Shown here piece by piece: positions 23,358 through 31,831 of a stretch of 64,000 bases of DNA. The position numbers and the translations under genes are program-made. The DNA lies in contig JBCBBT010000007.1 in NCBI GenBank assembly GCA_038531315.1, positions 1-64,000 on the forward strand, in the 5' to 3' direction. Under the pieces are notes generated by a model. It was not told the DNA's origin, searched no databases, and saw only the letters and a program-made list of their open reading frames with translations. Source of the stretch: JAJFFW01 sp038531315. Its GTDB lineage: Bacteria > Pseudomonadota > Alphaproteobacteria > Caulobacterales > Parvularculaceae. Positions within the stretch are counted from its first letter, which is position 1. Each line of letters opens with the position of its first letter.

Positions 23358-23400
23358 GGTCATGAACTTTTCTTGAAAAATAATTACGGCGATAACAGAC

Positions 23401-25698
23401 ATGCCTTCCGATAATTCAACGCAGCCCTTCGGACCGCGCCATGGAGGCCATGGCGCGAGGGGAATTACCGTCTTGCTGCGCTTGATGCACGACGCGGTCG
23501 CGACCGAAGCCAGCGCTCAGGAACGGCTTGATCACTTGACGCGGGTAATCGCCGCCCATGTTGTGGCCGATGTTTGCTCGATTTACTTGCGTAGAAGCGA
23601 CGACCGCCTTGAGCTCTACTCAACCGAAGGCTTGAAGCGCGACGCCGTCCATAAGACGCTGCTTGATTGGGGTGAAGGCCTTGTTGGCGCGGTTGCGAAT
23701 TCGCAAGCGCCGATCGTCACGGATGACGCTCAGTCTGAAGCGGCTTTCAAGTTTTTTCCCGATATTGGGGAAGACCCGTTGAAGTCTTTTCTTGGCGTGC
23801 CGTTGATCCGCTCAGGCAAAGTGCTCGGCGTTCTCGTTGTTCAAAACAAGATCAAACGTCAATATACGGATGAAGAAATTGAGGCCGTGCAGGCTGTCGC
23901 CACTTTGCTTGCAGAGATCACGGCTTCCGGTGAGCTTCTGGACAGAGCCGAAACCGAAGCCGTCGATGAGATGTTGCACCGGCCGGAGCGACTTGAGGGG
24001 CTTGGCGTTGCGCCGGGCATCGGGGTCGGGCGGGCCGTGTTCCGTGAAGCGCCAGCGCCGAAGCATCGCGTGTTCTCGGCTAATGCTGCTGATGAGCGGG
24101 TCCGCCTTGAGGAAGGCCTTGCGCGCCTGCGCAGCTCTGTCGATGCGATGCTCGCCAAGGAAGGCCTGAGAGGCGAAAGCCTCGAAATTCTCGAGACCTA
24201 CCGCATGTTCGCTTATGATCGGGGATGGAAAGAGCGCCTTGAGGCGGCTGTCTTTTCGGGCCTGACGGCGGAAGCCGCCGTTGAGCAAATACAAGCGGAA
24301 AATCGCACGCGCCTGACCCAGGCGCGCGATCCTTATTTGCGCGAGCGGCTCTTTGACCTTGATGATTTATCAAACCGATTGATGCGCGCGCTTGCCGGTG
24401 AGGCGCTCGACGACGCGCGCGCTATTCCGGATGATTCGATCATCATTGCCCGGATCATGGGTCCCGCAGAATTGCTTGAATACGATCGTGAAAAACTACA
24501 GGGCGTTGTTCTGGTCGATGTTTCGGCCACCTCGCACGTGGCTATTGTGGCGCGCGCGCTCGATATTCCGGTAGTCACCGGCATTCACGCCGTTCTTGAT
24601 CAGGCCGAGGAAGACGATGCGATTGTTCTCGACGGTGAGACCGGCGTCTTGCATTTGCGCCCCACTGATGAGGTGGTGCGCAGCTATGTCGAAAAGCGTG
24701 ATCTGCGGTCGGAACGCCAGGCCGCCTTTCGCAGCGAAGCCGATCTTCCCTCGGTGACGGTCGACGGCGTTTCTATTGAAATATTGATGAACGCCGGCCT
24801 TGCGCTCGACATGCCAAATCTCGACGCCACGGGCGCAGCCGGCATTGGGCTGTTCCGCACCGAGCTTCAGTTTCTGATCGGGAGAAATCTGCCGCGGGTC
24901 AGCGAACAGGAGAAATTCTACGCGGAAATTCTTGATCGCGCCGGCGGCAAACCCGTTGTTTTTCGGACTGCCGATCTCGGCAGCGATAAATCAGCCGCCT
25001 ATATGAAACGGCGCACTGAAGCCAATCCTGCGATGGGCTGGCGTGGTCTGCGGATGGCGATTGACCGTCCCGGTTACCTGAGGCCGCAATTGCGCGCACT
25101 GATTGGCGCCGCGGCGGGGCGCGAGTTACAGATCATGTTCCCCATGGTGACGCTCGCAAGCGAAGTCGAAGCGGCGAAGGCGTTCCTTCAACAAGAGATC
25201 GCCTTCGCGGAAAACCGCGACAAGGAATTGCCGTCGTCGATTTCCATCGGCGTCATGATCGAGACGCCGGCATCCGCCTGGCGGATGCGCGAGATCGCCC
25301 GCGAGATCGATTTTCTATCTGTCGGCGGTAATGACCTTGCTCAGTTTTATTTCGCCGCCGACCGCGAGTCGGAACTGACCCAGCGACGCTATGATCCGCT
25401 CGACTCCGGTTTCTTGAGCTTCCTCAAAATGCTGGTCGATAAAGCGCGCGAAGCCGGCAAGCCGTTATCCTATTGCGGCGAGCAGGCGGCCGATCCGATG
25501 ATGGCGGCTGCGTTGATCGCAATCGGTGTTCGTCGCTTCTCAATTGTGGCGACCGCTGTCGGGCCTTTTCGCCGGATGATCCGCTCTCTGGATCTCGGCG
25601 CACTAGAAAAATGGGTGCTGGAAGCCTTGAATGAGCCGGGAAGCATCCGCGGGCCGCTAGAGCAATGGTTGCGCCGCAGCAATATGCACGTCGGCTAA
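23401..25698 (+). CDS. ptsP: Enzyme I of the nitrogen phosphotransferase system (EI-Ntr)
   Basis: It takes phosphate from phosphoenolpyruvate and passes it to NPr, starting the regulatory PTS-Ntr relay. Order of domains in 765 residues: GAF sensor (about 20-170; LEVYST-like LELYSTEGL, LGVPLIRSGKVLGVLVVQ), N-terminal PTS domain (from GLGVAPGIGVGRAVF), phospho-histidine domain with His379 in TSHVAIVAR, and the PEP-binding barrel with FRTADLGSDK, MFPMVT and Cys692 in SYCGEQAADP. The GAF domain identifies EI-Ntr rather than sugar EI. The lysC-ptsP neighbourhood is conserved in alphaproteobacteria. Confidence 0.96.
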   Translation: MPSDNSTQPFGPRHGGHGARGITVLLRLMHDAVATEASAQERLDHLTRVIAAHVVADVCSIYLRRSDDRLELYSTEGLKRDAVHKTLLDWGEGLVGAVANSQAPIVTDDAQSEAAFKFFPDIGEDPLKSFLGVPLIRSGKVLGVLVVQNKIKRQYTDEEIEAVQAVATLLAEITASGELLDRAETEAVDEMLHRPERLEGLGVAPGIGVGRAVFREAPAPKHRVFSANAADERVRLEEGLARLRSSVDAMLAKEGLRGESLEILETYRMFAYDRGWKERLEAAVFSGLTAEAAVEQIQAENRTRLTQARDPYLRERLFDLDDLSNRLMRALAGEALDDARAIPDDSIIIARIMGPAELLEYDREKLQGVVLVDVSATSHVAIVARALDIPVVTGIHAVLDQAEEDDAIVLDGETGVLHLRPTDEVVRSYVEKRDLRSERQAAFRSEADLPSVTVDGVSIEILMNAGLALDMPNLDATGAAGIGLFRTELQFLIGRNLPRVSEQEKFYAEILDRAGGKPVVFRTADLGSDKSAAYMKRRTEANPAMGWRGLRMAIDRPGYLRPQLRALIGAAAGRELQIMFPMVTLASEVEAAKAFLQQEIAFAENRDKELPSSISIGVMIETPASAWRMREIAREIDFLSVGGNDLAQFYFAADRESELTQRRYDPLDSGFLSFLKMLVDKAREAGKPLSYCGEQAADPMMAAALIAIGVRRFSIVATAVGPFRRMIRSLDLGALEKWVLEALNEPGSIRGPLEQWLRRSNMHVG

Positions 25699-25855
25699 GG
25701 GCTTGAATTTCAAATAAATGCGGAATTTCGCCGATCGATGAATCGTTAAATAAGCGAATTTTTATCGTTTTCGGGGAAATCTGCAGGCGTCGAAGGTGTG
25801 TTCAAGCGCCGGTGCGTGGTCTACGATTTCGACAGTTTTGAGTAAGTTGGGCGAC

Positions 25856-26731
25856 ATGGCTTCTGCAAACGACGGATCGGCGAAAATCTACGAGCTTAGC
25901 GACGCGCGCATGAGGATGCGCGAAGGCGGGTTTAGCGACGCCGATCTTGAGAATTTCGAGACGGCGGGCGCATTCTTGAAGACGATCCGCGAACAGGCCG
26001 GCGTCTCGCTGCAGGAAATCGCCGAGCGGACGCATATTCGCGAAAACTATCTCGTCGCTCTTGAAGACAATAACCAGTCGGCCATGCCCAGCCGTCCGTT
26101 TGCGATCGGATTTGTCAAAGCCTACGCCGAGACGATGGGGCTTGAACCGGACGCTATCGTGAAGCGGTTCAAACGCGACCAGGGTTTCGAAACCGCGCTG
26201 GAGGAGCAGGAAGACCAACCTGCGCAAGCGGCGATTGCGCTCGATCAGGCTGTCGGGCCACCCGTTGAGCGACGCGATATGTCGTTGCCGGGTGTTATTG
26301 GCGTTATTGCTTTCATCCTGTGGTGCGCCTGGCAGATCACCCGGCCGGGCGATGTCTCAACACCGTTCCGGCTTGACGGCCTGCCGACCAATGAAGTCGC
26401 GGAACGCGTTTCGGAAGAGCCTGCGCCCGGATTGCCGCCTGCTGAAGAGCCGGTATTTGTAGAGGCGCGCCTGATTGAGCGTATTGAACCCGTTTATCCG
26501 CGCAGCTGCGAGGCTGGAGCCGCAGCGGTTGAAACCGTTGAGATCGGCTACACGGTGACCGCGGAAGGCGGCGTCGCGGGAGAGCGCATTATCTCATCCA
26601 CGAACACATGCTTCGACCGCGCCTCGCGCAATGCTGTCCGGCGCTGGCGATTTGACCCTCGCACCGTCGACGGGGCGCCGCGGCCGGCCTATGAGCAAAA
26701 GACTTCGCTGCGGTTCGTCAAACCCCAGTAA
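25856..26731 (+). CDS. RodZ-like HTH protein fused to a TonB C-terminal domain
   Basis: In 291 residues three parts are visible. A RodZ-type HTH_25 domain (about 36-102: FLKTIREQAGVSLQEIAERT, then RPFAIGFVKAYAETMGLE) precedes one transmembrane helix (about 144-161, GVIGVIAFILWCAW). After a Pro/Glu-rich linker comes a TonB C-terminal domain (about 203-291: ERIEPVYPRSCEAG, VEIGYTVTAEGGV, RNAVRRWRFDP), with two cysteines (218 and 252) that could pair in the periplasm. HTH_25 genes often precede ispG, as here. The TonB domain suggests contact with an outer-membrane partner or envelope scaffold. The ATG at 25856 is chosen over a weaker upstream frame start. Confidence 0.85.
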   Translation: MASANDGSAKIYELSDARMRMREGGFSDADLENFETAGAFLKTIREQAGVSLQEIAERTHIRENYLVALEDNNQSAMPSRPFAIGFVKAYAETMGLEPDAIVKRFKRDQGFETALEEQEDQPAQAAIALDQAVGPPVERRDMSLPGVIGVIAFILWCAWQITRPGDVSTPFRLDGLPTNEVAERVSEEPAPGLPPAEEPVFVEARLIERIEPVYPRSCEAGAAAVETVEIGYTVTAEGGVAGERIISSTNTCFDRASRNAVRRWRFDPRTVDGAPRPAYEQKTSLRFVKPQ

Positions 26732-26818
26732 CCTGGCCCTGCCTTCAGAGCGTGGGCTTGACTTCCGGGCCGTTGCGGTCGAGGTCAACTTTTGTATTTC
26801 TGAAGTGGAGCGAGTTTC

Positions 26819-27949
26819 ATGTCCGTTCGGCCCTGGCGCGACATTGATCGGCGGAAATCCCGTCAAATTATGGTCGGCGATGTGCCGGTTGGCGGTGATG
26901 CGCCAATCGCCGTCCAGTCTATGACCAACACATTGACGAGCGACGCCCAGGCGACAATCCGGCAGATCAATGAGATCGCCGAAGCGGGCGCTGATATCGT
27001 TCGTGTTTCATGCCCGGACACGGCTTCGACGGCGGCGCTGAAAGAGATCACCAAAAATTCGCCAGTCCCCATCGTCGCGGATATTCACTTCCACTATAAG
27101 CGCGGCATTGAAGCCGCCGAAGCCGGTGCTGCGTGCCTGCGCATCAATCCCGGCAATATCGGCTCTGAAGATCGCGTGCGCGAAGTCATCAAGGCTGCAA
27201 AAGACCATGGCTGTTCGATGCGCATCGGCGTCAATGGCGGGTCCCTTGAAAAGGACCTTCTCGAAAAGTACGGAGAGCCCTGTCCGGAAGCGATGGTCGA
27301 AAGCGCTCTTGATCACGCTAAAATTCTTCAGGACAATGACTTTCACGAGTTCAAAATATCAGTAAAAGCTTCCGATGTTTTTCTGACTGTCGCGGCTTAT
27401 CACGCCCTAGCCGACGCAATTGACTGTCCGCTTCATCTCGGCGTCACCGAAGCGGGCGGCCTGAAAATCGGCTCAATCAAATCGGCGATTGGTCTTGGTT
27501 CATTGTTATGGGCCGGGATCGGCGACACCATTCGCGTTTCTCTTTCCGCTGATCCGGTTGAAGAAATCAAAGCCGGCTTCGATATTTTGAAGTCGCTGAA
27601 CCTTCGACATCGCGGCGTCAACGTCATCTCGTGTCCGTCCTGTGCGCGGCAGGGTTTCAACGTGATCGAGACCGTTGAAACGCTCGAGCAGCGCCTTGCC
27701 CATATCACGACGCCCATGACCTTGTCGGTCATCGGCTGCGTCGTTAACGGGCCAGGTGAAGCCCGCGAAACCGATATCGGCTTTACCGGCGGCGGCGCGG
27801 GTAAAGAACATGGCATGATCTACCTCAATGGCGAGGTCGATCACCGCATTGATAATGACGAGCTCGTCGATCATCTGGTCGATCTGGTGGAAAAACGCGC
27901 CGAGGAGATCCAGGCGCGCGAAGCCGCAGAGGCTGTCGCCGCAGAATAG
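26819..27949 (+). CDS. ispG: 4-hydroxy-3-methylbut-2-enyl-diphosphate synthase (flavodoxin)
   Basis: This is the penultimate enzyme of the MEP isoprenoid pathway, an iron-sulfur protein. The 376-residue sequence has QSMTNTLTSD near the N-terminus, VRVSCPD, PIVADIHFHYKRGIEAAEAG and LRINPGNIG. The C-terminal cluster ligands are in ISCPSCARQGFNVI and VIGCVVNGPGEA, followed by GFTGGGAGKEHG. GGAG lies ten bases before the ATG. Length and motifs are fully normal. prfA follows 67 bases downstream, possibly in the same transcript. Confidence 0.97.
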   Translation: MSVRPWRDIDRRKSRQIMVGDVPVGGDAPIAVQSMTNTLTSDAQATIRQINEIAEAGADIVRVSCPDTASTAALKEITKNSPVPIVADIHFHYKRGIEAAEAGAACLRINPGNIGSEDRVREVIKAAKDHGCSMRIGVNGGSLEKDLLEKYGEPCPEAMVESALDHAKILQDNDFHEFKISVKASDVFLTVAAYHALADAIDCPLHLGVTEAGGLKIGSIKSAIGLGSLLWAGIGDTIRVSLSADPVEEIKAGFDILKSLNLRHRGVNVISCPSCARQGFNVIETVETLEQRLAHITTPMTLSVIGCVVNGPGEARETDIGFTGGGAGKEHGMIYLNGEVDHRIDNDELVDHLVDLVEKRAEEIQAREAAEAVAAE

Positions 27950-28016
27950 CGCTGATTACGGGATCATACGCGCGGACGAATTCGCTTTCGCGCGTATTCT
28001 CATTAAGGCCGGGTGA

Positions 28017-29096
28017 ATGATTCCTCAGGAAAAACTTGATGCGCTGATCGCGAGATTCGACGCGGTGGAAACCGCCATGTCGACTGCGACGGACAGTGAG
28101 GAAATCATCAAGCTCTCAAAAGAGCACGGTGAACTCAAGCCGGTTGTTGAAAAGGCCAAGGCTTTATCTGAGGCGCGACAACAGATTGGCGACCTTGAGG
28201 AGCTGTCGAATAGCGACGACGCAGAAATGGCCGAGCTTGCGGCGTCCGAACTCGCCGGCCTGACCGACACAATTCCCGCATTGGAGCAGGAACTACAGCT
28301 GCTTCTTCTGCCTAAGGATAAAGCGGACGATTCCAGTATCATACTTGAGGTGCGGGCTGGAACCGGCGGTGATGAGGCTGCGCTGTTTGCCGGGGATCTC
28401 TTTCGGATGTATCAACGCTTCGCTCAACTGAACGGGTGGAAGGTTGAAGTCCTCTCGCAATCGGAGGCCGAAGTCGGCGGCTTTAAAGAGATACAGGCAA
28501 ATGTTTCTGGCGATGGCGTTTTTGCGCGAATGAAATTTGAAAGCGGCGTTCATCGTGTGCAGCGGGTTCCGGAAACGGAAACCCAAGGCCGCGTTCATAC
28601 CTCGGCCGCCACGGTTGCGGTGCTCCCGGAACCGGAAGAAGTTGATATTGAAATCAGTGAGTCTGATCTGCGCGTCGATGTCTTTCGCGCTTCAGGGCCG
28701 GGCGGTCAATCGGTGAATACGACAGACTCAGCCGTCAGGATAACGCACTTGCCAACCGGGATTGTCGTCAGCCAGCAAGACGAAAAATCCCAACACAAAA
28801 ACCGCGCCAAGGCGATGAAAGTCCTCCGTGCACGGCTCTACGAGGCGGAGCGCGCGCGCGCTGATGCGGAACGTGCTGAGGCGCGCAAGGGCATGGTAGG
28901 CTCGGGCGATCGTTCGGAGCGTATACGCACGTATAATTTCCCCCAGAGCCGGGTCTCCGATCACCGCATAAATCTGACGCTTTACAAGCTTGATGAGATT
29001 ATTGCGGGCGACGGCCTTGGCGAAGTCGTGGAGGCTTTGGCGACGCAGGATCGCGCCGATCGTCTCGCGGCGATGCAATCGGATACAAGCGCCTGA
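28017..29096 (+). CDS. prfA: Peptide chain release factor 1
   Basis: It recognises UAA and UAG and triggers peptide release. The 359-residue protein has VRAGTGGDEAALFAGDLFRMY, the RF1 anticodon-like region PETETQGRVHTSAATVAVLPE (about residues 184-204; the PxT-type motif being PET here in HRVQRVPETETQ), and the catalytic GGQ at 229-231, whose glutamine is the substrate of PrmC encoded next. KNRAKAMKVLRARL and ERIRTYNFPQSRVSDHRI follow. prmC starts 18 bases downstream, the classical prfA-prmC pair. Confidence 0.97.
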   Translation: MIPQEKLDALIARFDAVETAMSTATDSEEIIKLSKEHGELKPVVEKAKALSEARQQIGDLEELSNSDDAEMAELAASELAGLTDTIPALEQELQLLLLPKDKADDSSIILEVRAGTGGDEAALFAGDLFRMYQRFAQLNGWKVEVLSQSEAEVGGFKEIQANVSGDGVFARMKFESGVHRVQRVPETETQGRVHTSAATVAVLPEPEEVDIEISESDLRVDVFRASGPGGQSVNTTDSAVRITHLPTGIVVSQQDEKSQHKNRAKAMKVLRARLYEAERARADAERAEARKGMVGSGDRSERIRTYNFPQSRVSDHRINLTLYKLDEIIAGDGLGEVVEALATQDRADRLAAMQSDTSA

Positions 29097-29114
29097 CCAG
29101 CGTGCGACAACGCC

Positions 29115-29975
29115 ATGAAACACCGTGCGGGCGATAACCTCGAAACTGTTTTAAGGCGCGCCGCGGCAAGACTTTCAAACTCGGCAACGCCGCAACTTGA
29201 TGTCCGTCTTATCGCGCGCAGGGTATTAGATCTCGATGACGCCGGATTGATCGTAGAAGGTCGGCGTGAAGTATCACGCGATAAGATTAAGACGATAGAA
29301 AAGTACGTTGATCGCCGTGCGGCCGGCGAGCCCATGGCTTACATTCTCGGTGAAAAAGAGTTTTATGGATTATCGTTCGCCGTGCGCGCGCCGGTTTTAT
29401 GCCCGCGGCCGGATACAGAAACGGTGATTGAGGCGGCGCAACAGATTTTCGCCTCCGCGCCGCCAACGTCGATCCTTGATCTTGGCGCCGGCTCCGGTTG
29501 CCTCTTGATTTCTCTGTTGTCGATTTTTCCGGATGCTGTCGGCATCGGCGTCGATAAGGCGCCGCACGCCGCATCTCTGGCGCGCGAGAACCTGCAACGG
29601 CACAGCCTTCTGGCGCGTGGATCGATCCTGTGCGGTGACTGGATGGAAGCGCTTCGCGGGTCTTTCGATTTGATCGTTTCAAATCCGCCTTACATCGCCG
29701 ACGGCGACAGTACGGCGCTGCCGCCGGATATAATCGGTTATGAAGACCCGGCGGCGCTGTTCGCAGGCGCTTGCGGTCTTCAGGCCTATGAGGCGATTGC
29801 TGAAGGTGTCGCCGACTATCTTTCGCCGGGCGGGGTTGTCATTCTTGAGATCGGCGAGGGGCAGAAATCAGCCGTCGAAGCCATCGCGGCGCGCATCGGC
29901 GCATTGCAGGTCGCCGGCGCCCACAAGGATCTCGCGGGCCGCGATCGCGCGGTCGTTTTTCGGCGCCTTCCGTGA
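29115..29975 (+). CDS. prmC: Release factor glutamine methyltransferase
   Basis: It methylates the GGQ glutamine of RF1 and RF2, which increases release efficiency. In 286 residues there is an N-terminal helical domain (about 1-80), the linker GEPMAYILGEKEFYGLSF, the SAM motif ILDLGAGSGCLLISL and the catalytic N190-P-P-Y in VSNPPYI. The start ATG is 18 bases after prfA. The order is as in most Proteobacteria. The downstream gap of 280 bases has two copies of ctaggatt (near 30085 and 30143) but no gene. Confidence 0.95.
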   Translation: MKHRAGDNLETVLRRAAARLSNSATPQLDVRLIARRVLDLDDAGLIVEGRREVSRDKIKTIEKYVDRRAAGEPMAYILGEKEFYGLSFAVRAPVLCPRPDTETVIEAAQQIFASAPPTSILDLGAGSGCLLISLLSIFPDAVGIGVDKAPHAASLARENLQRHSLLARGSILCGDWMEALRGSFDLIVSNPPYIADGDSTALPPDIIGYEDPAALFAGACGLQAYEAIAEGVADYLSPGGVVILEIGEGQKSAVEAIAARIGALQVAGAHKDLAGRDRAVVFRRLP

Positions 29976-30255
29976 CGGGACGCCGTTAAAAAAAAGCATT
30001 GAAATCGAACCCTAAACCGGTATTGTAAAGAAGAACGAAGTACAGCCTCTGGCGTTATTGCGCTGTACCGTTCGAAAGATCATCTAGGATTAAAGCAACG
30101 ACGTGGGTCCTGCCCGCGAGATGATGAAAGAAAGTTAACGATCCTAGGATTGCTAGAAATCGAAATGCGAAACGCTCACGGGTTTTGCAGGTTTTCCGAG
30201 CGCGCCGGTTTCGGAGAAAGATCTTTGCAAGCGTTTAGGATGAGGTTGGTCGGGG

Positions 30256-30843
30256 ATGAACAAACCAAACAGCGGCAACAGACAAGGCAATTCAATGAAG
30301 CGCGGTCGTAATCAGCGCCGTCGTCAAGGCGGCCAAAATCCGAACAGAGCGCTGGACTCCAATGGTCCCGATGTTCGAATTCGCGGCACAGCGAATCAGA
30401 TCTACGACAAATATCAGGCGCTTGCCCGGGACGCGTCTTCATCAGGCGATCGCGTGAAGGCTGAAAACTATCTTCAGCATGCCGAGCACTATTTCCGGCT
30501 GATCAAGTCAATGCAGCCGGCCGCCCAACCAACGCAGCCGCAATCTTCGGTCGATGCTGATGGCGATCAACCGCAAATCGAGGATGAAAAAACTTCGAAG
30601 CGCCGCACCAGCGAGGGCGCGGATGCAGACGACGCGCCCGCCAAAGACGAGAGTGACGCCGGCGATAGCGACGCGAAACCGCGCGGGCGTTCGCGCAATG
30701 CGCGAGAGAAGGACGCTGAAGCAGAAGGCGGTCAGGACGGAGACGACAGCGAGAAAAAGCCGCGCCGGAAACGCGCCCGCCGCACGCCTCAAGCCGGCGC
30801 TGAGGAAACGGACGAGACGACAGACAAAGTCGCCGCTTCCTGA
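30256..30843 (+). CDS. DUF4167 protein, putative RNA-binding
   Basis: A 195-residue protein typical of alphaproteobacteria. The N-terminus is strongly basic (MKRGRNQRRRQGG), followed by the DUF4167 core: IRGTANQIYDKYQALARDA and VKAENYLQHAEHYFRLI (about residues 38-80). The rest is low-complexity, alternating acidic and basic blocks (about 95-195) and probably disordered. Members are found downstream of prmC across the class; an RNA or ribosome connection has been proposed from the basic N-terminus, but the function is not proven. A second Met at codon 15 is an alternative start. Confidence 0.85.
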   Translation: MNKPNSGNRQGNSMKRGRNQRRRQGGQNPNRALDSNGPDVRIRGTANQIYDKYQALARDASSSGDRVKAENYLQHAEHYFRLIKSMQPAAQPTQPQSSVDADGDQPQIEDEKTSKRRTSEGADADDAPAKDESDAGDSDAKPRGRSRNAREKDAEAEGGQDGDDSEKKPRRKRARRTPQAGAEETDETTDKVAAS

Positions 30844-30864
30844 TCGACACTTCGGAGGCGCCTT

Positions 30865-31647
30865 ATTTCCTCGCTTTTCAATCTTGACGGCAAAACGGCT
30901 ATTGTGACCGGCGCCTCTCGGGGGATCGGCGAAGCGATCGCCCGACGCCTCTGCGAGCATGGCGCCAATGTCGTTCTTTCAAGCCGCAATGAAGATGCTT
31001 GTCAAAAAATTGCCGACGACATCAACGACGTGGAGAATCGTCAAGCGGCGCGCGCGACGGCCTGCAATATCTCGAGAAAGTCCGATTTAGAAGATCTTGT
31101 CGCTTTTGCGAATGACGCATTTGGCGCAATCGATATCGTCGTGGCGAACGCTGCGGTGAACCCTTACTTCGGCGCATCTTCGGGCATCAGTGAGGAACAG
31201 TTCGACAAGATCATTACCTGTAATTTGAAAGCGCCGCACTGGCTCGCTCATATGGTGCTGCCGCAGATGGTCGAAAAACGCAGCGGTTCCATCATCATCA
31301 TTTCATCAATCGGCGGTTATATCGGCAGCGCCGACTTGGGCGCATACGGAATATCGAAAGCAGCTGATTTGCAGCTGGCGCGCAATCTCGCTGTTGAGTA
31401 CGGCCCGCACAACATAAGGGCTAATTGCATCTGTCCGGGCATCGTGAAAACCTATTTTGCTGAAGCGCTCTGGAAAGACCCGAAGATTGAAAAGATGGTC
31501 TCCGGAAAACTGCCATTGAGGCGGTTCGGCGAACCGGACGATATCGCTGGCGCGGCTGTATTTCTCGCGTCTCCCGCCGGCGCCTGGATGAGCGGTCAGT
31601 CGGTTATTATCGACGGCGGTGCGCTCGTCAGCGCCAGCGTCCTTTAA
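30865..31647 (+). CDS. SDR family oxidoreductase with probable ATT start
   Basis: A classical short-chain dehydrogenase of 260 residues. The NAD(P) motif GASRGIGE follows the first strand KTAIVT; later are NAAVNP and the catalytic Ser near 148, Tyr161 and Lys165 in YGISK. The C-terminus (LRRFGEPDDIAGAAVFLASPAG) is standard. No ATG, GTG or TTG precedes the first strand in frame: GTG at 30904 would remove it. GGAGG at 30854-30858 lies six bases before an ATT at 30865, which would give a normal SDR start (M-SSLFNLDGKTAIVTG). The substrate is unknown. Confidence 0.82.
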   Translation: MSSLFNLDGKTAIVTGASRGIGEAIARRLCEHGANVVLSSRNEDACQKIADDINDVENRQAARATACNISRKSDLEDLVAFANDAFGAIDIVVANAAVNPYFGASSGISEEQFDKIITCNLKAPHWLAHMVLPQMVEKRSGSIIIISSIGGYIGSADLGAYGISKAADLQLARNLAVEYGPHNIRANCICPGIVKTYFAEALWKDPKIEKMVSGKLPLRRFGEPDDIAGAAVFLASPAGAWMSGQSVIIDGGALVSASVL

Positions 31648-31739
31648 GAATTGTTCGCAACTTTAGCCCCCTAGTTTCGCGGTTCAGAAGATTTCGCCAA
31701 TGCCCGTCCCCGGGGACGACGTGTTGTCGGTTAACGCGT

Positions 31740-31768
31740 CTTGCGTCGTCCGAAATGTTTCCCATTTA
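31740..31768 (+). promoter_or_regulatory. Heat-shock (sigma-32 type) promoter of clpB
   Basis: CTTG at 31740-31743 and CCCATTTA at 31761-31768 are separated by 17 bases, close to the RpoH consensus of CTTG and CCCCAT/CYTAT in alphaproteobacteria. It lies 64 bases before the clpB start. ClpB is a standard member of the RpoH regulon, which supports the reading. Confidence 0.55.
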
Positions 31769-31831
31769 GCTTATAGAAAGCGTTGCCGACTGCGGGACGC
31801 TTGAAACCGTTTGACGCTTTGAAAGGTCGAC

